From the NCBI GenBank assembly GCA_027081115.1, contig JALWLD010000056.1:1-49497 (forward strand): a DNA stretch of 49,497 nt, given 5' to 3'. The notes beneath the pieces are model-generated. The model did not search any database and had not been told where the DNA came from. It worked only from the letters and a program-made list of their open reading frames with translations. This document shows, one piece after another, positions 1 to 9,858 of the stretch. Every line of letters begins with the position of its first letter. Position 1 is the first letter of the stretch. The position numbers and the translations under genes are program-made. Origin of the DNA: Sulfurovum sp. Its GTDB lineage: Bacteria; Campylobacterota; Campylobacteria; Campylobacterales; Sulfurovaceae.

Positions 1-157
1 TGACCAGTGCAGAAAAGATGAAAAGTAGAGAACCCAAAAGAATAAAAAGTTCAAGAAAATTTTTCTGCTCATTAAAAGTAGGGCTAAAGTAAGCCCCCAG
101 AAGAGTAATAATAAAAATAGCTATGATAGTTAGTGCTAGTGAACGATATTCACGCAT
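1..157 (-). CDS. small membrane protein, 3' end outside window
   Basis: A reading frame starts with ATG at 157-155 and runs off the window start after 52 codons. The protein begins MREYRSLALTIIAIFIITLL and is strongly hydrophobic, with one membrane segment at about residues 7-23 and a second beginning near residue 37. AAGGAG lies about 7 bases before the ATG. The start is only 13 bases after the stop of the M3 peptidase gene on the same strand, so the two are probably co-transcribed. No family is recognised; it is truncated by the window edge. Confidence 0.6.
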   Translation of the reverse strand, partial: MREYRSLALTIIAIFIITLLGAYFSPTFNEQKNFLELFILLGSLLFIFSALV

Positions 158-170
158 ACTATACTCCTTT

Positions 171-2120
171 TTAGGCTATTTCATACAGCTTTGTCAGTGA
201 CTTGACATCCGCTTTTCTGCCTAACCACTCCTGGTAAAGTTCAGACATCTCTTTAGCACCACCATTAGCTAAGATATACTCTTTATACCCTTTTGCTTTT
301 TCTTTGTCAAACCCATTCTCTTCATCGATACAGGTGAAGAACGCATCTGCAGAGAGTACTTCTGCCCATTTGTAGGAGTAGTACCCAGCTGCATAGCCTC
401 CAGAAAAGATGTGTGCAAAGCCATGTTGGAATTTGTTATAGGCAGCCGGCTTGAGTAGGGCGGTCTTTTCTCTAATCCCATCTAAAAGTCGCTGTACCTC
501 TTCTCCCTGATAGAGTTTCTGGTGCAATTGGAAGTCAAAGAGTGAAAACTCTACCTGCCGTAAGATACCCAGTGCGGCTTGAAAATTTTTTGTCTCTTTG
601 ATCTTTGCCATGAGAGTATCTGAGATAGGCTCTCCACTCTCGTAGTGAAAACCAAAACGTTTTAAAATTGCAGCCTCATAGGCAAAATTTTCCAAAAACT
701 GTGAGGGAAACTCAACTACATCCCATGCTACACCGTTAATACCAGAGACAGAACGCTCCTTACCTTTTCCAAAAAGGTGGTGTATAGCATGTCCCATTTC
801 ATGAAAGAGTGTGACTACATCATCATGTCTTAAAAGAGACGGTGTGGTCTCTGATGCAGGAGAGAAGTTACATACAACAAAGGCAGAAGCCAGGTGTTTG
901 TTGCCTTTGCTGTCTACATAGTGTGTCTCCCAGTCATTCATCCATGCACCACCACGTTTCTCTTTACGTGCTTCCAAATCAAAGTAGATACGTCCTGAAA
1001 GTGTATCGTTCTCAAAAATATCAAAAGCTTTGACACAGTCATGCCATGTAGGCACCGTTGCAGCTTTAAAAGTGACACAAAAGAGTTCAGAGACGATATC
1101 GAGCATACCATTAAGTACTTTCTCCTGCTCAAAGTAGGGTTTTGTCATAGTGTCATCAAAGTCAAATTTTTCTTTTTTGAGCTTTTCAGAGTAGTACCCC
1201 ACATCATAGCCTGCAAGGTCTTCAATCTCATCTGATTTTTTAGCAAAAGACTTGAGTTCCGAAAGTTCTACTTTTGCCTGAGGCAGTGCGGCATCTGCAA
1301 GATCATTTAAAAATCCAAGTACATCTTCTTGAGAGTTTGCATCTCTGGTCTCAAGAGCATAGGCTGCATAGTTTTCAAAGCCGAGCAGTTTGGCTTTCTC
1401 TTGCTTAAGAGCAAGTATCTGGTCGATGACTTCTGCATTGTTCGGGGCTCTGGTACTGTAAGCCTTGGAGATAGTTTTTCTATGTTCTCTATTTGGTCCA
1501 TAGGTCATATAGGCAAGGTAAGAAGGGATCTGAAGTGTGAATTTGTATATGGTTTTTCCATCAATCTCTTCTTTGGCTGCATCAATATCTGACTGGGGCA
1601 TACCTTCGACATCTTTAAACTCTGTCATAATGAGCTCAAAATCATTGGTGGCATCCAGTAGGTTTTGAGAAAAGTTGTTGCTGAGTTCAGAAAGGCTCAA
1701 AGAGATCTCTTCCATTCTTTTCTTTTTATCTTCAGGCAGTTTGGCACCGGAGAGTACAAAGTCTCGTATTTCATGTGCAACAACTGTTTTTGCTTCGAAC
1801 TCTTCAGCTTTGATTTTTTCTATTTTTTTGAAGAGTGCTTCATTCTGTGCAATTTCAGACGAAAACTTAGAGAGTAAGGGAAGTGATTCCTCATAGGCTT
1901 TTTGGGTTTCATCAGAGTTCATGACGGAGTTTAGGTGTGAAAGTGGGGTAAAAAAGAGTCCCAACTCCTCATCAAGATCCTGAAGGGGTTTTAAGACGGT
2001 ATGATACTCAGTATCATCACTTTTTGTGATATTGTCTATTGCAGCTCTTTGTTCATTGAGTAATTTCTCTAATGACTGGGGAAAAGTAGTTAAATTATCG
2101 ATTTTAAATTCTTGAAACAT
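171..2120 (-). CDS. prlC: M3-family oligopeptidase (oligopeptidase A / PrlC-like)
   Basis: 649-residue zinc metallopeptidase of family M3, which degrades short peptides in the cytoplasm. The HEMGH zinc site lies at about residue 440 within LFHEMGHAIHHLFG, followed by the conserved glutamate region (VEFPSQFLENF) expected for the third ligand. Length is close to E. coli oligopeptidase A (about 680). There is no signal peptide. It is divergent from rplI, with 116 bases between the two starts. PrlC versus another M3 member (PepF/Dcp-like) cannot be settled by eye; the family call is firm. Confidence 0.88.
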   Translation of the reverse strand: MFQEFKIDNLTTFPQSLEKLLNEQRAAIDNITKSDDTEYHTVLKPLQDLDEELGLFFTPLSHLNSVMNSDETQKAYEESLPLLSKFSSEIAQNEALFKKIEKIKAEEFEAKTVVAHEIRDFVLSGAKLPEDKKKRMEEISLSLSELSNNFSQNLLDATNDFELIMTEFKDVEGMPQSDIDAAKEEIDGKTIYKFTLQIPSYLAYMTYGPNREHRKTISKAYSTRAPNNAEVIDQILALKQEKAKLLGFENYAAYALETRDANSQEDVLGFLNDLADAALPQAKVELSELKSFAKKSDEIEDLAGYDVGYYSEKLKKEKFDFDDTMTKPYFEQEKVLNGMLDIVSELFCVTFKAATVPTWHDCVKAFDIFENDTLSGRIYFDLEARKEKRGGAWMNDWETHYVDSKGNKHLASAFVVCNFSPASETTPSLLRHDDVVTLFHEMGHAIHHLFGKGKERSVSGINGVAWDVVEFPSQFLENFAYEAAILKRFGFHYESGEPISDTLMAKIKETKNFQAALGILRQVEFSLFDFQLHQKLYQGEEVQRLLDGIREKTALLKPAAYNKFQHGFAHIFSGGYAAGYYSYKWAEVLSADAFFTCIDEENGFDKEKAKGYKEYILANGGAKEMSELYQEWLGRKADVKSLTKLYEIA

Positions 2121-2197
2121 GTAGTATATCCATAGGTAAATTTTGATGATTGTATCATAGCTATAATAATAAAAATCATCTATTAGTAAAGTTTAGA

Positions 2198-2203
2198 TAA
2201 AAT
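2198..2203 (+). promoter_or_regulatory. possible -10 box of the rplI-hslVU-era operon
   Basis: TAAAAT, preceded by TTTAGA, lies 34 bases before the rplI ATG in the divergent spacer. No good -35 is visible, as is common in Campylobacterota. Weak evidence. Confidence 0.3.
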
Positions 2204-2236
2204 ATTAGAAATTATAACTTGAATAAGGATATATTG

Positions 2237-2680
2237 ATGAAAGTATTATTGATAAAAGATGTGAAAACACTTGGAAAAGCAGGTGAGATTAAAGAAGTGA
2301 AAGATGGTTATGGTCAAAATTTTCTTATTGGAAAAGGTTTGGCTAAATTGGCAACACCCGAAGTAGTAGAAAACTGGAAAGCTGAACAGGAGAGAATGGC
2401 AAAAGAGCTTAAAGAGGAGCTTGAGCGTCTTGAAAAAGAAAAGGTAGCGCTAGAAGCAGCCACAATTAGAATTGAAAAGCAGTCTGCACCAGTAGGTATC
2501 AAGGGTTCCGTAGGAAATGCAGATATCTCTGCTGCTATTAAAGAGCAGTTGAATATTGATCTTGACAAAAAACACATTAATCTTAAAAAAGCACTCAAGT
2601 CTACAGGGATCCATGAAGTGGATGCGAAACTGGGACATGCTATCCATGCAGCACTTAAAGTTGAAGTTGTAGGCGTTTAA
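2237..2680 (+). CDS. rplI: 50S ribosomal protein L9
   Basis: 147-residue L9. The N-terminal domain ([18 protein letters not shown], then the [10 protein letters not shown] loop) is followed by a long charged connecting helix at about residues 45-75 and the C-terminal rRNA-binding domain. An in-frame TTG at 2219 would add six residues, but ATG 2237 is preferred because AAGGAT lies 6 bases upstream and the protein then begins exactly as L9 does. It is the first gene of a run with hslV, hslU and era. Confidence 0.95.
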   Translation: MKVLLIKDVKTLGKAGEIKEVKDGYGQNFLIGKGLAKLATPEVVENWKAEQERMAKELKEELERLEKEKVALEAATIRIEKQSAPVGIKGSVGNADISAAIKEQLNIDLDKKHINLKKALKSTGIHEVDAKLGHAIHAALKVEVVGV

Positions 2681-2682
2681 AT

Positions 2683-3213
2683 ATGTTTGATGCAACTACG
2701 ATACTGGGCTACAAAGCTGATGGTAAAGCAGTCATAGGTGGTGATGGTCAGGTTACTTTTGGTGATACCGTACTTAAAAGCAATGCAACCAAGATCCGTA
2801 CTTTGCATGAGGGAAAAGTGTTAGCAGGCTTTGCCGGTTCAACGGCAGATGCTTTTAACCTTTTTGATATGTTTGAAGATATTTTGTCTGAGAAGAAAGG
2901 TGACCTTTTTAAATCGGTTATCGGATTTTCAAAAATGTGGAGAAAAGACAAACACCTTCGTCAGCTTGAAGCGATGATGATCGTACTCAATAAAGAGCAT
3001 ATCTTTATCTTGTCGGGTACCGGAGATGTGGTGGAACCACAGGATGGGAAGATCGCTGCGATAGGATCAGGCGGGAACTATGCTATCTCTGCTGCCAGAG
3101 CCTTAGACAAACATACAAACCTTGAACCAAGAGTATTGGTACAAGAGTCTTTGGAAGTTGCTGGAGATCTCTGTATCTATACAAACAAAAACATAAAAAT
3201 ATTAGAGTTATAA
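2683..3213 (+). CDS. hslV: ATP-dependent protease proteolytic subunit HslV
   Basis: 176-residue N-terminal-nucleophile threonine protease, the proteolytic core of HslUV (ClpYQ). The ATT motif near residue 4 gives the catalytic Thr after removal of a short propeptide; [12 protein letters not shown] and FAGSTADAF are family signatures. The start is 2 bases after the rplI stop, and hslU follows 16 bases on, so the complex is co-expressed. The slightly longer pro-segment (MFDA) matches what I recall of Helicobacter-type HslV. Confidence 0.95.
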   Translation: MFDATTILGYKADGKAVIGGDGQVTFGDTVLKSNATKIRTLHEGKVLAGFAGSTADAFNLFDMFEDILSEKKGDLFKSVIGFSKMWRKDKHLRQLEAMMIVLNKEHIFILSGTGDVVEPQDGKIAAIGSGGNYAISAARALDKHTNLEPRVLVQESLEVAGDLCIYTNKNIKILEL

Positions 3214-3229
3214 AAGATAAGGAAATAAA

Positions 3230-4558
3230 TTGGATAATTTAACACCTAAAGAGATTGTTGCACATCTGGACCAGTATGTTATTGGACAGAATGATGCAAA
3301 AAAAACCATTGCAGTGGCACTGCGTAATCGTTACAGACGTATGCAACTCTCTGAAGATATGCAGCAGGACGTCACACCAAAAAATATTTTGATGATCGGT
3401 AGTACAGGGGTAGGTAAAACAGAGATAGCCAGACGTTTGGCTAAGATGATGAACCTGCCTTTTATTAAAGTAGAAGCCAGTAAATATACAGAAGTAGGGT
3501 TTGTCGGTAGAGATGTAGAGTCTATGATCCGTGACTTGGCGGTAATTGCCATGAATATCGTGCGTGAAACTGAAAATGAGAAAAATCAGGAGAAGATCGA
3601 TAATTATATAGAAAATAAGATTATTGAAAAGCTGTTACCCCCTTTACCATCTGGAGCAACAGAGCAGAAGAAGGCTGAATATGAAGCTTCATTTGTACGT
3701 ATGCAGGAGAAGTTTGAAAAAGGCGACTTGGATCATCTTAAGATCAAAGTAACTATGCCGAATAATCCTACTATGCCAGAAGAGGGGTTACCACCCCAAA
3801 TGATACAGGTACAAGAGTCTATTGTTAAAGTACTTGGTGGCATGGGTAAAAAAGGACCCCAGAAAGAGGTCACAGTTAAAGATGCTAAAAAGATTCTTGC
3901 ACAGGAGGCCAGCGAAGAGTTACTGGATGAAGAGCAGCTTAAAGAGCTTGCCCTTGAAAAAGTAGAGAAGGGTGGTATTGTTTTCTTGGATGAGATAGAC
4001 AAAGTGGCTGTCTCTTCCAATGCGCAGGGACGTCAAGACCCAAGTAAAGAGGGTGTACAGAGAGACCTTCTTCCTATTGTTGAGGGATCAACTGTACACA
4101 CAAAGCTTGGTATGGTAAAAACAGACCATATCTTGTTCATAGCAGCAGGTGCTTTTCATGTTTCTAAACCAAGTGATCTTATGCCTGAACTTCAAGGACG
4201 TTTTCCTTTAAGGGTAGAGCTTGACTCTTTGGATGAGGAGACATTGTATAGAATTTTGACTGAACCGAATAATTCACTCATCAAGCAGTATCAGGCGTTA
4301 ATGAAAGTGGAATCGTTAGATCTTCTTTTTGATGAAGAGGCTTTACGTGCCATTGCCGCTTATTCACTGCTTGCAAATGAAAAGACTGAAGATATTGGTG
4401 CAAGACGTTTACATACGGTTATGGAGAAGATCCTTGAAGAGATCTCTTTTTCTGCAGATGAACATGCCGGAGAGACGATTACTATTGATAAAACTTTAGT
4501 AGAAGAGAAGATTGGTGCAGTGGTGGAAGATGAAGATACCACAAGATACATCTTGTAA
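3230..4558 (+). CDS. hslU: ATP-dependent protease ATPase subunit HslU
   Basis: 442-residue AAA+ unfoldase partner of HslV. Walker A (GSTGVGKTE) is at about residue 57 and Walker B (IVFLDEIDKV) at about 248. The inserted I-domain lies between them, at about residues 110-225. The C-terminus ends in the hydrophobic TRYIL tail that inserts into HslV. The start is TTG, with AAGGA about 6 bases upstream; no ATG fits and the protein then begins MDNLTPKEIV as the family does. Confidence 0.95.
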   Translation: MDNLTPKEIVAHLDQYVIGQNDAKKTIAVALRNRYRRMQLSEDMQQDVTPKNILMIGSTGVGKTEIARRLAKMMNLPFIKVEASKYTEVGFVGRDVESMIRDLAVIAMNIVRETENEKNQEKIDNYIENKIIEKLLPPLPSGATEQKKAEYEASFVRMQEKFEKGDLDHLKIKVTMPNNPTMPEEGLPPQMIQVQESIVKVLGGMGKKGPQKEVTVKDAKKILAQEASEELLDEEQLKELALEKVEKGGIVFLDEIDKVAVSSNAQGRQDPSKEGVQRDLLPIVEGSTVHTKLGMVKTDHILFIAAGAFHVSKPSDLMPELQGRFPLRVELDSLDEETLYRILTEPNNSLIKQYQALMKVESLDLLFDEEALRAIAAYSLLANEKTEDIGARRLHTVMEKILEEISFSADEHAGETITIDKTLVEEKIGAVVEDEDTTRYIL

Positions 4559-4582
4559 AATTAGAAATGGAAATGGAAAAAT

Positions 4583-5485
4583 ATGTTTAATAATGATATG
4601 ACCGATACAAAAGCCGGTTTTGTGGCAGTGGTGGGGAGACCCAATGCAGGAAAAAGTACTTTACTGAACCATGTGGTAGGAGAAAAACTTGCAATGGTTT
4701 CCAAAAAGGCTCAAGCTACGCGTAAACGTATGAATATCATTGTGATGCATGATAATGCACAGATCATATTTGTTGATACGCCGGGTATTCATGAAAAAGA
4801 AAGACTGCTTAACCAATTTATGCTGGATGAAGCCCTTAAAGCTATGGGGGACTCTGACCTTATTGTATTTCTTGCACCTGTGACAGATAAACTGACAGAG
4901 TATGAAAAATTTTTAAAGCTGGCACAGGCTAAAGGGGTTAAACATATGATTGTCCTAACAAAGATAGATCATGTGAAGAATGCAGATATCTTGGCCAAAT
5001 TGGGAGAGTATCAAAAGTATCAGAATGAATTTGAAGCGATCATTCCTTTTTCTGTTAACAAAAAAGTGGGTAAAAAACAGCTCCTTGATGAAATTGCTAA
5101 ACACCTTCCAGAATCTCCTTTTCTTTATGATACAGAAATATTGACTACAGATAATATACGTGATATTTATAAAGAGCTTATACGTGAGTCTATTTTCGAG
5201 AACTTGAGTGATGAAATTCCTTATGAATCGGATGTTACTATTGAGAAAATTGATGAATCTGAAGAGATGGATAGAGTTTATGCCACTATTGTAGTAGAAA
5301 AAGAGACACAAAAAGGCATTATTGTTGGACAAAAAGGTGTAGGGATAAAAAGAGTAGGGAAACTTGCACGTGAACAGATGGAGCATTTTTCAGGTAAAAA
5401 AATCTATCTGGATTTACATGTATCTGTTAAAAAAGGCTGGTCAAAAAATAGAGAGAGTCTGGAAGAGTTTGGTTATATTTTATAA
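4583..5485 (+). CDS. era: GTPase Era
   Basis: 300-residue ribosome-assembly GTPase. G1 GRPNAGKS, G3 DTPG and G4 TKID are all present in the first 140 residues, and the C-terminal KH RNA-binding domain is marked by GIIVGQKGVGIKRVG. Era acts on 16S rRNA maturation of the 30S subunit. It lies 24 bases after hslU in the same direction. ATG 4583 is used; an internal ATG at 4598 would also leave a complete G domain. Confidence 0.95.
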   Translation: MFNNDMTDTKAGFVAVVGRPNAGKSTLLNHVVGEKLAMVSKKAQATRKRMNIIVMHDNAQIIFVDTPGIHEKERLLNQFMLDEALKAMGDSDLIVFLAPVTDKLTEYEKFLKLAQAKGVKHMIVLTKIDHVKNADILAKLGEYQKYQNEFEAIIPFSVNKKVGKKQLLDEIAKHLPESPFLYDTEILTTDNIRDIYKELIRESIFENLSDEIPYESDVTIEKIDESEEMDRVYATIVVEKETQKGIIVGQKGVGIKRVGKLAREQMEHFSGKKIYLDLHVSVKKGWSKNRESLEEFGYIL

Positions 5486-5608
5486 ACTCCTTCCCTAAAA
5501 CAGCCTAATATATGAGAACTTTACTACTTCTAAATGATAAATAATTAAAAAAAGTTATATTTTAAAGAAATTTTTAATTTTGTAAGATTGTTTTAATATT
5601 ATAACATA

Positions 5609-5614
5609 TATAAT
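5609..5614 (+). promoter_or_regulatory. -10 box of the cts (competence/T2SS-like) operon
   Basis: A perfect TATAAT lies 25 bases before the first cts gene, within an AT-rich 153-base spacer after era. The expected transcript would have a leader of about 19 bases containing the AAGGAAG ribosome-binding site. No convincing -35 is seen. Confidence 0.5.
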
Positions 5615-5638
5615 TGTTCAACAAACAAGGAAGTTAGA

Positions 5639-7171
5639 ATGTTTTTGAAAAAAAGTTCGGCACAATCGGCTATAAAAAATATTGTTACTCTGAACGCGTA
5701 TACAGACAAAAAGTATATATTTAAAAGTGATATATTTAAACCTTTAAATAAACTCTCTTACAATACTTCAAATTTTATTACCTCTTACATTAGTAATAAA
5801 GACTTGATCAGTACTACAGTTAGTATTAGCCGTAGTATTCCAAATGAAGATGTAGCAGACATACTTGACATCAAAGCGTATGAAGAGTTGGGTCTGGATC
5901 AGGCAACCAATTATGTGATCTCATCAACGGAAGTTGAAAACTCTGGGGAAGAGAGAGAGTTCCATATATTTGTTGCCCAACCGGAAAGTTTAGATGAGCT
6001 CTATCTGCCTGTTAAACAACAGACTAAATATATAGACTTAATCTTACCTGCACCATTGCTTTATAAGGCTCTTTATAGAAGAGAGATTCTTCAAGATAAT
6101 GGCACACATTGTTTTGTATACTTTACAAAATATGATGCCTTTGTTACCTTCTATAGAAATGGTGAATTACTCTATGCAAAATCAATTGAGTTTTCATTAG
6201 AACAACTTTATGATAAGTATTGTGAATTGGTGGGTGAAAAGATTGATGAAAAAGAGTTCTTTACTGTTTTGGAATCAGAAGGTCTAAAAACAGCTAAAAG
6301 TGACTATCAGCAGAACTTTATGAAGATTTTCTCTGAAGTCTTTATTACCATCAATGATATTATTATTTATGCCAAAAGAGCATTCCAATTAGAAACCATT
6401 GATCACATGTTCATAGGCTCGGTTCAAGGGCCAATTATTGGACTGGATGAGTACAGCCAAAACTACCTTGGTTTACAATCGGCTGATTTGAACTTTAATT
6501 ATAATGTTAAGAATGATGAATGGTACACGGATCAGCTGCAATACTTGATGTTACTTTCAACGTTTGATTATATGGATGATGAAGAGTCAATAGTCAATCT
6601 TACGATGTATCCGCGTCCGCCAGCATTTGTGAATCGTGCATCAGGTCAATTTATTATTGCGACTTTTGCTGCCATTTCAATTGGACTTGCGTATCCGTTG
6701 GTTTATCTGATTGGATCTTATATTAATGATGCAAAAATTTATGCATTGACGATGGAAAATAATAAGTTGACTGCAGAGTCAGATAAGTACAAAAAGATCT
6801 TAGGTGCCAAAAAGAAAGAAATCGCTGCACTAGATACCCGTATCGGGCAATTGTCAAAAGTGTATGGCGGTAAGACCAAAACACTCAATGCTATCTATGA
6901 TAAAAAAGTTCATTATAGGTTGAAGTCTGGAACTTTCTATACGATCGCAGATGATTTAAACAAGTTTGATGTACATGTAAATGCTATGTACAGTACTGAT
7001 GATACAGTGTGGTTGTCACTAGTAAGTTCAGATGATAGAAAACTTACGGAAGTGATTAAACATATTTCCGATACACATTTTGATGAAATAAATCAAATTG
7101 ATATTGAGCTAATTCAAAAAGATCCTGAAAGTTCCTACTATAAAGGTCTGCTAAAGGTGGAATTAAAATGA
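5639..7171 (+). CDS. PilM-PilN-like fusion protein of the competence/T2SS-like machine
   Basis: 510 residues, with no close homologue recognised by sequence. The architecture is a cytoplasmic N-terminal half of about 330 residues, possibly actin-like (PilM/GspL type). One membrane segment follows at about 337-361 (FIIATFAAISIGLAYPLV), then a coiled coil at about 370-415 and a small periplasmic C-terminal domain like PilN. It is the first gene of eight, followed by PilO-like, PilP-like and secretin genes in the normal pilMNOPQ order, which is the main support for the role. Canonical PilM and PilN are separate proteins, so this would be a natural fusion. Confidence 0.6.
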   Translation: MFLKKSSAQSAIKNIVTLNAYTDKKYIFKSDIFKPLNKLSYNTSNFITSYISNKDLISTTVSISRSIPNEDVADILDIKAYEELGLDQATNYVISSTEVENSGEEREFHIFVAQPESLDELYLPVKQQTKYIDLILPAPLLYKALYRREILQDNGTHCFVYFTKYDAFVTFYRNGELLYAKSIEFSLEQLYDKYCELVGEKIDEKEFFTVLESEGLKTAKSDYQQNFMKIFSEVFITINDIIIYAKRAFQLETIDHMFIGSVQGPIIGLDEYSQNYLGLQSADLNFNYNVKNDEWYTDQLQYLMLLSTFDYMDDEESIVNLTMYPRPPAFVNRASGQFIIATFAAISIGLAYPLVYLIGSYINDAKIYALTMENNKLTAESDKYKKILGAKKKEIAALDTRIGQLSKVYGGKTKTLNAIYDKKVHYRLKSGTFYTIADDLNKFDVHVNAMYSTDDTVWLSLVSSDDRKLTEVIKHISDTHFDEINQIDIELIQKDPESSYYKGLLKVELK

Positions 7172-7821
7172 AGTTTTTAGAAGATAAATTAGAAGCATTA
7201 GATGCTTATTTTGAACCCAAAAAAGAGAGTGAAAAGTGGTTAATGATCTTAGGTGTTGCCGGATTCATTGCCTATATTGCATATGCCTATCTTCTGCCGT
7301 ACACAGAAGATATGTATAATAAAAGTGAAAATACCAAAAAGAGTATTCAAAAAAGTATTATTGATAACAATACCTATTTGAACTCAATTACTGTTTCAGG
7401 TGATCGTAACTTTTATGTGAAGAAATTTGATCGTGATATTAAAATGAAGAAAGAGAGTATCATCAGGATCAATAATAATATTAAATTTATTGATAAAAAC
7501 CTTGGAAAACTCTCAGATATGTTGTTTAACCAAAAAAGTTGGTCAAGATTTTTGAATTCAATTACACATACGGCTGAAGTACAAAATGTTAACTTAAATT
7601 ATATTACCAATAAATATGTTGACAGTAATGGTAGTTTTGGACACGTATTGGAAATTGCACTTGGGTGTAAAGGTGATTACAGGAATATTGTGAAATTTAT
7701 TAATGAGATTGAACAAAATACACTGGTTACTGATATTTATGGAACAAAATTTACTTCAGATATGAATTCATCTAACATTTTAGCAGATATCAATATTTCA
7801 GTATGGGGGATAAATCACTAA
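7168..7821 (+). CDS. PilO-like inner-membrane alignment protein
   Basis: 217 residues. A short cytoplasmic segment is followed by one membrane helix at about residues 25-45 (WLMILGVAGFIAYIAYAYLLP). A coiled coil spans about 48-115 and a ferredoxin-like periplasmic domain follows. This is the PilO/GspM plan. The gene overlaps the upstream gene by 4 bases and its TAA overlaps the next ATG. The function is inferred from order and architecture, not residue-level similarity. Confidence 0.6.
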   Translation: MKFLEDKLEALDAYFEPKKESEKWLMILGVAGFIAYIAYAYLLPYTEDMYNKSENTKKSIQKSIIDNNTYLNSITVSGDRNFYVKKFDRDIKMKKESIIRINNNIKFIDKNLGKLSDMLFNQKSWSRFLNSITHTAEVQNVNLNYITNKYVDSNGSFGHVLEIALGCKGDYRNIVKFINEIEQNTLVTDIYGTKFTSDMNSSNILADINISVWGINH

Positions 7822-8234
7822 TGAAAAATATACTATTAACAGTTTTGCTTTTTAGCGGTTCACTTTATGCTGATCTTTCTGTAGCACAGATTGAGAATAT
7901 GGTACAGAATATACACCAAAAGAGAGTAGGGTTTGACCTTAATACATTAGAATCAACAAAGAATCCTTTTGTAAGAAAGAAAGAAGAAGATAATGTAACA
8001 ACATTTGTAATACCTGAACAAGTGGAGGAAGAGGTTAAAATAGATCTTCATGCCATTATGAGTGGGAAGGCTTATATAAATGATGGTTGGAAAGATGTAA
8101 ATGATACGATCATGGGTTATACACTCAAGTATGTTGGTAAGCGCGGTGTGGTACTTAGAAATGGTAATCATATTAAAAAGTTATTTCTTCATGATGAAAA
8201 AGATAACTTTATCACGATAGAAGGAAGGGAATAG
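7821..8234 (+). CDS. PilP-like periplasmic protein
   Basis: 137 residues starting with a clear Sec signal peptide (MKNILLTVLLFSGSLYA, probably cut before DLSV). It carries a KNPF motif near residue 48, as PilP/GspC-type proteins do, and a small beta domain at the C-terminus (YTLKYVGKRGVVLRNG) like the PilP/GspC homology region that docks to the secretin. An in-frame ATG at 7803 would put six residues before the signal peptide, so ATG 7821 (overlapping the upstream TAA) is chosen. It lies directly before the secretin gene. It may be the counterpart of Campylobacter CtsR, but that is not certain. Confidence 0.6.
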   Translation: MKNILLTVLLFSGSLYADLSVAQIENMVQNIHQKRVGFDLNTLESTKNPFVRKKEEDNVTTFVIPEQVEEEVKIDLHAIMSGKAYINDGWKDVNDTIMGYTLKYVGKRGVVLRNGNHIKKLFLHDEKDNFITIEGRE

Positions 8235-8235
8235 G

Positions 8236-9858
8236 ATGAAAACAATACAAAAAACGGGGATAAGATACTTATTGGTATTTTCTATGTTATTAGGGTTCGC
8301 AAGTACTCTAACAGCAGGGAGTTGTGCAAATAAACTTTTTAGTGTAACTATTGATAGTAAATTAACTGTAGGAGATGTTATAGACAACTTAGCTGAAACA
8401 TGTGCTTTAACAGTGATTGTGAAAGATGATGCAGCTAAAAAGAGAATGAACAAAAAACTCTATTATGTTAAGTTGAAAAATGCCACATTAAAAGGTTTTT
8501 TAAATGTAATCTTAAAAGAGAATGATCTTCACTATACATTAAGTGGAAATCAACTTAAAATCTCATATTTGATCACTCGAACATTTAGAATTCATTATAT
8601 TTCTGGACAGAGAATTGGGAAAAGTCATGCAAATGTAACAATTGCAAACTCTGCAAACTCCAACAACCAGCAGCAAACAGGTGGTGGACAGCAAGGTGGT
8701 AGTACTGGTGGACAAAATGGACAAAATGGAAATAATCCATCTAAAACGGGTATTTCAATAGAGAGCAATGATGAGTTTAAGTTTTGGAAGACTGTTGAGT
8801 CTGAAGTCCAGCGTATTTTGATTGGTGCAGGAGATGGTGGTACACACTATACTAAAACAGGTGAAGGTTGGACAGGACCAGATGGTCAGGTTTGGGAATA
8901 TAATCCACTCGCACCAATAGTAAACCCTGAAGCAGGTATGGTTACAGTAACAGGAACAGCTAGACAGATTAATCGTGTAGCAAGATATATTCATACTGTC
9001 TCAAAACAGATCAAACAACAAGTATTGATTGATGTACGTATTTTATCCGTTTCATTTGATGATAGTACAACAACAGGTGTAGACTGGTCTCAGTTATATT
9101 CATTGCAAAACTTTACAGTTAATTCATTACAAATGGCACAGAAAAATGTCTCTTCATATACCTTTGATAATATAGATGGTATTACAGAGGCGGCATTTGC
9201 TTTGGGTAGTACACCTACAAGTGCATCACTTGTAAATATTACAGGAAATTCACAAGTTTCTGAAGTGGTTAAATTCCTTGGTACACAAGGTGATGTCAAG
9301 TCAATTTCAAGTCCTAGAGTAATGACTTTGAATAACCAACCTGCTTTAATCTCTGTTGGTAAAGAACTTTTCTATAAAATTCAGTCAAGCAGTACAGCAA
9401 GTGGCGGTGGTGGTGCAGTTGCGGCACAAGGTGAATATGTAGATTCTGTATTTGCAGGTATTTTACTTGATATTACACCGGAAATTGATGCAAATGGTAT
9501 GATCACATTAAAGATCAACCCATCTGTATCTGATACCATTGAAACAATTACTTCAAATACCAATGGAGAAGCAAGAAATATTCCACCTGATTTAATTAGA
9601 AGACAAATTGCTTCAGTGATTAAAGTCAAAGATGGTGAACATGCTATTTTGGGTGGGCTTATCCTTTCTAAGACCGGTGTAGAGATCAACAAGGTACCTC
9701 TTCTTGGAGATCTTCCATTGTTAGAGTATGCGTTTAAACATGAGCAGAAGATTAATCAGGTTGAAGAGTTAGTCTTTATTATTACACCGCATATCATTAA
9801 AAATGATAAATCTGTATCACTTAAAGATTTGGGATATAGTAGAGTAAATGAAAAGTAG
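8236..9858 (+). CDS. ctsD: secretin (outer-membrane pore of the DNA-uptake/T2SS-like system)
   Basis: 540 residues. A signal peptide occupies about 1-27, followed by a short N-terminal secretin domain at about 30-105. A low-complexity linker rich in Gln, Asn and Gly lies at about 138-165. The C-terminal secretin core has VPLLGDLPLLEYAF and ELVFIITPHII, the family signature. It should form the outer-membrane ring for pilus or DNA passage. The order secretin, ATPase, anchor, GspE, GspF matches Campylobacter ctsD-P-X-E-F, so the cts name is used. The 3' end overlaps the next gene by 11 bases. Confidence 0.8.
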   Translation: MKTIQKTGIRYLLVFSMLLGFASTLTAGSCANKLFSVTIDSKLTVGDVIDNLAETCALTVIVKDDAAKKRMNKKLYYVKLKNATLKGFLNVILKENDLHYTLSGNQLKISYLITRTFRIHYISGQRIGKSHANVTIANSANSNNQQQTGGGQQGGSTGGQNGQNGNNPSKTGISIESNDEFKFWKTVESEVQRILIGAGDGGTHYTKTGEGWTGPDGQVWEYNPLAPIVNPEAGMVTVTGTARQINRVARYIHTVSKQIKQQVLIDVRILSVSFDDSTTTGVDWSQLYSLQNFTVNSLQMAQKNVSSYTFDNIDGITEAAFALGSTPTSASLVNITGNSQVSEVVKFLGTQGDVKSISSPRVMTLNNQPALISVGKELFYKIQSSSTASGGGGAVAAQGEYVDSVFAGILLDITPEIDANGMITLKINPSVSDTIETITSNTNGEARNIPPDLIRRQIASVIKVKDGEHAILGGLILSKTGVEINKVPLLGDLPLLEYAFKHEQKINQVEELVFIITPHIIKNDKSVSLKDLGYSRVNEK

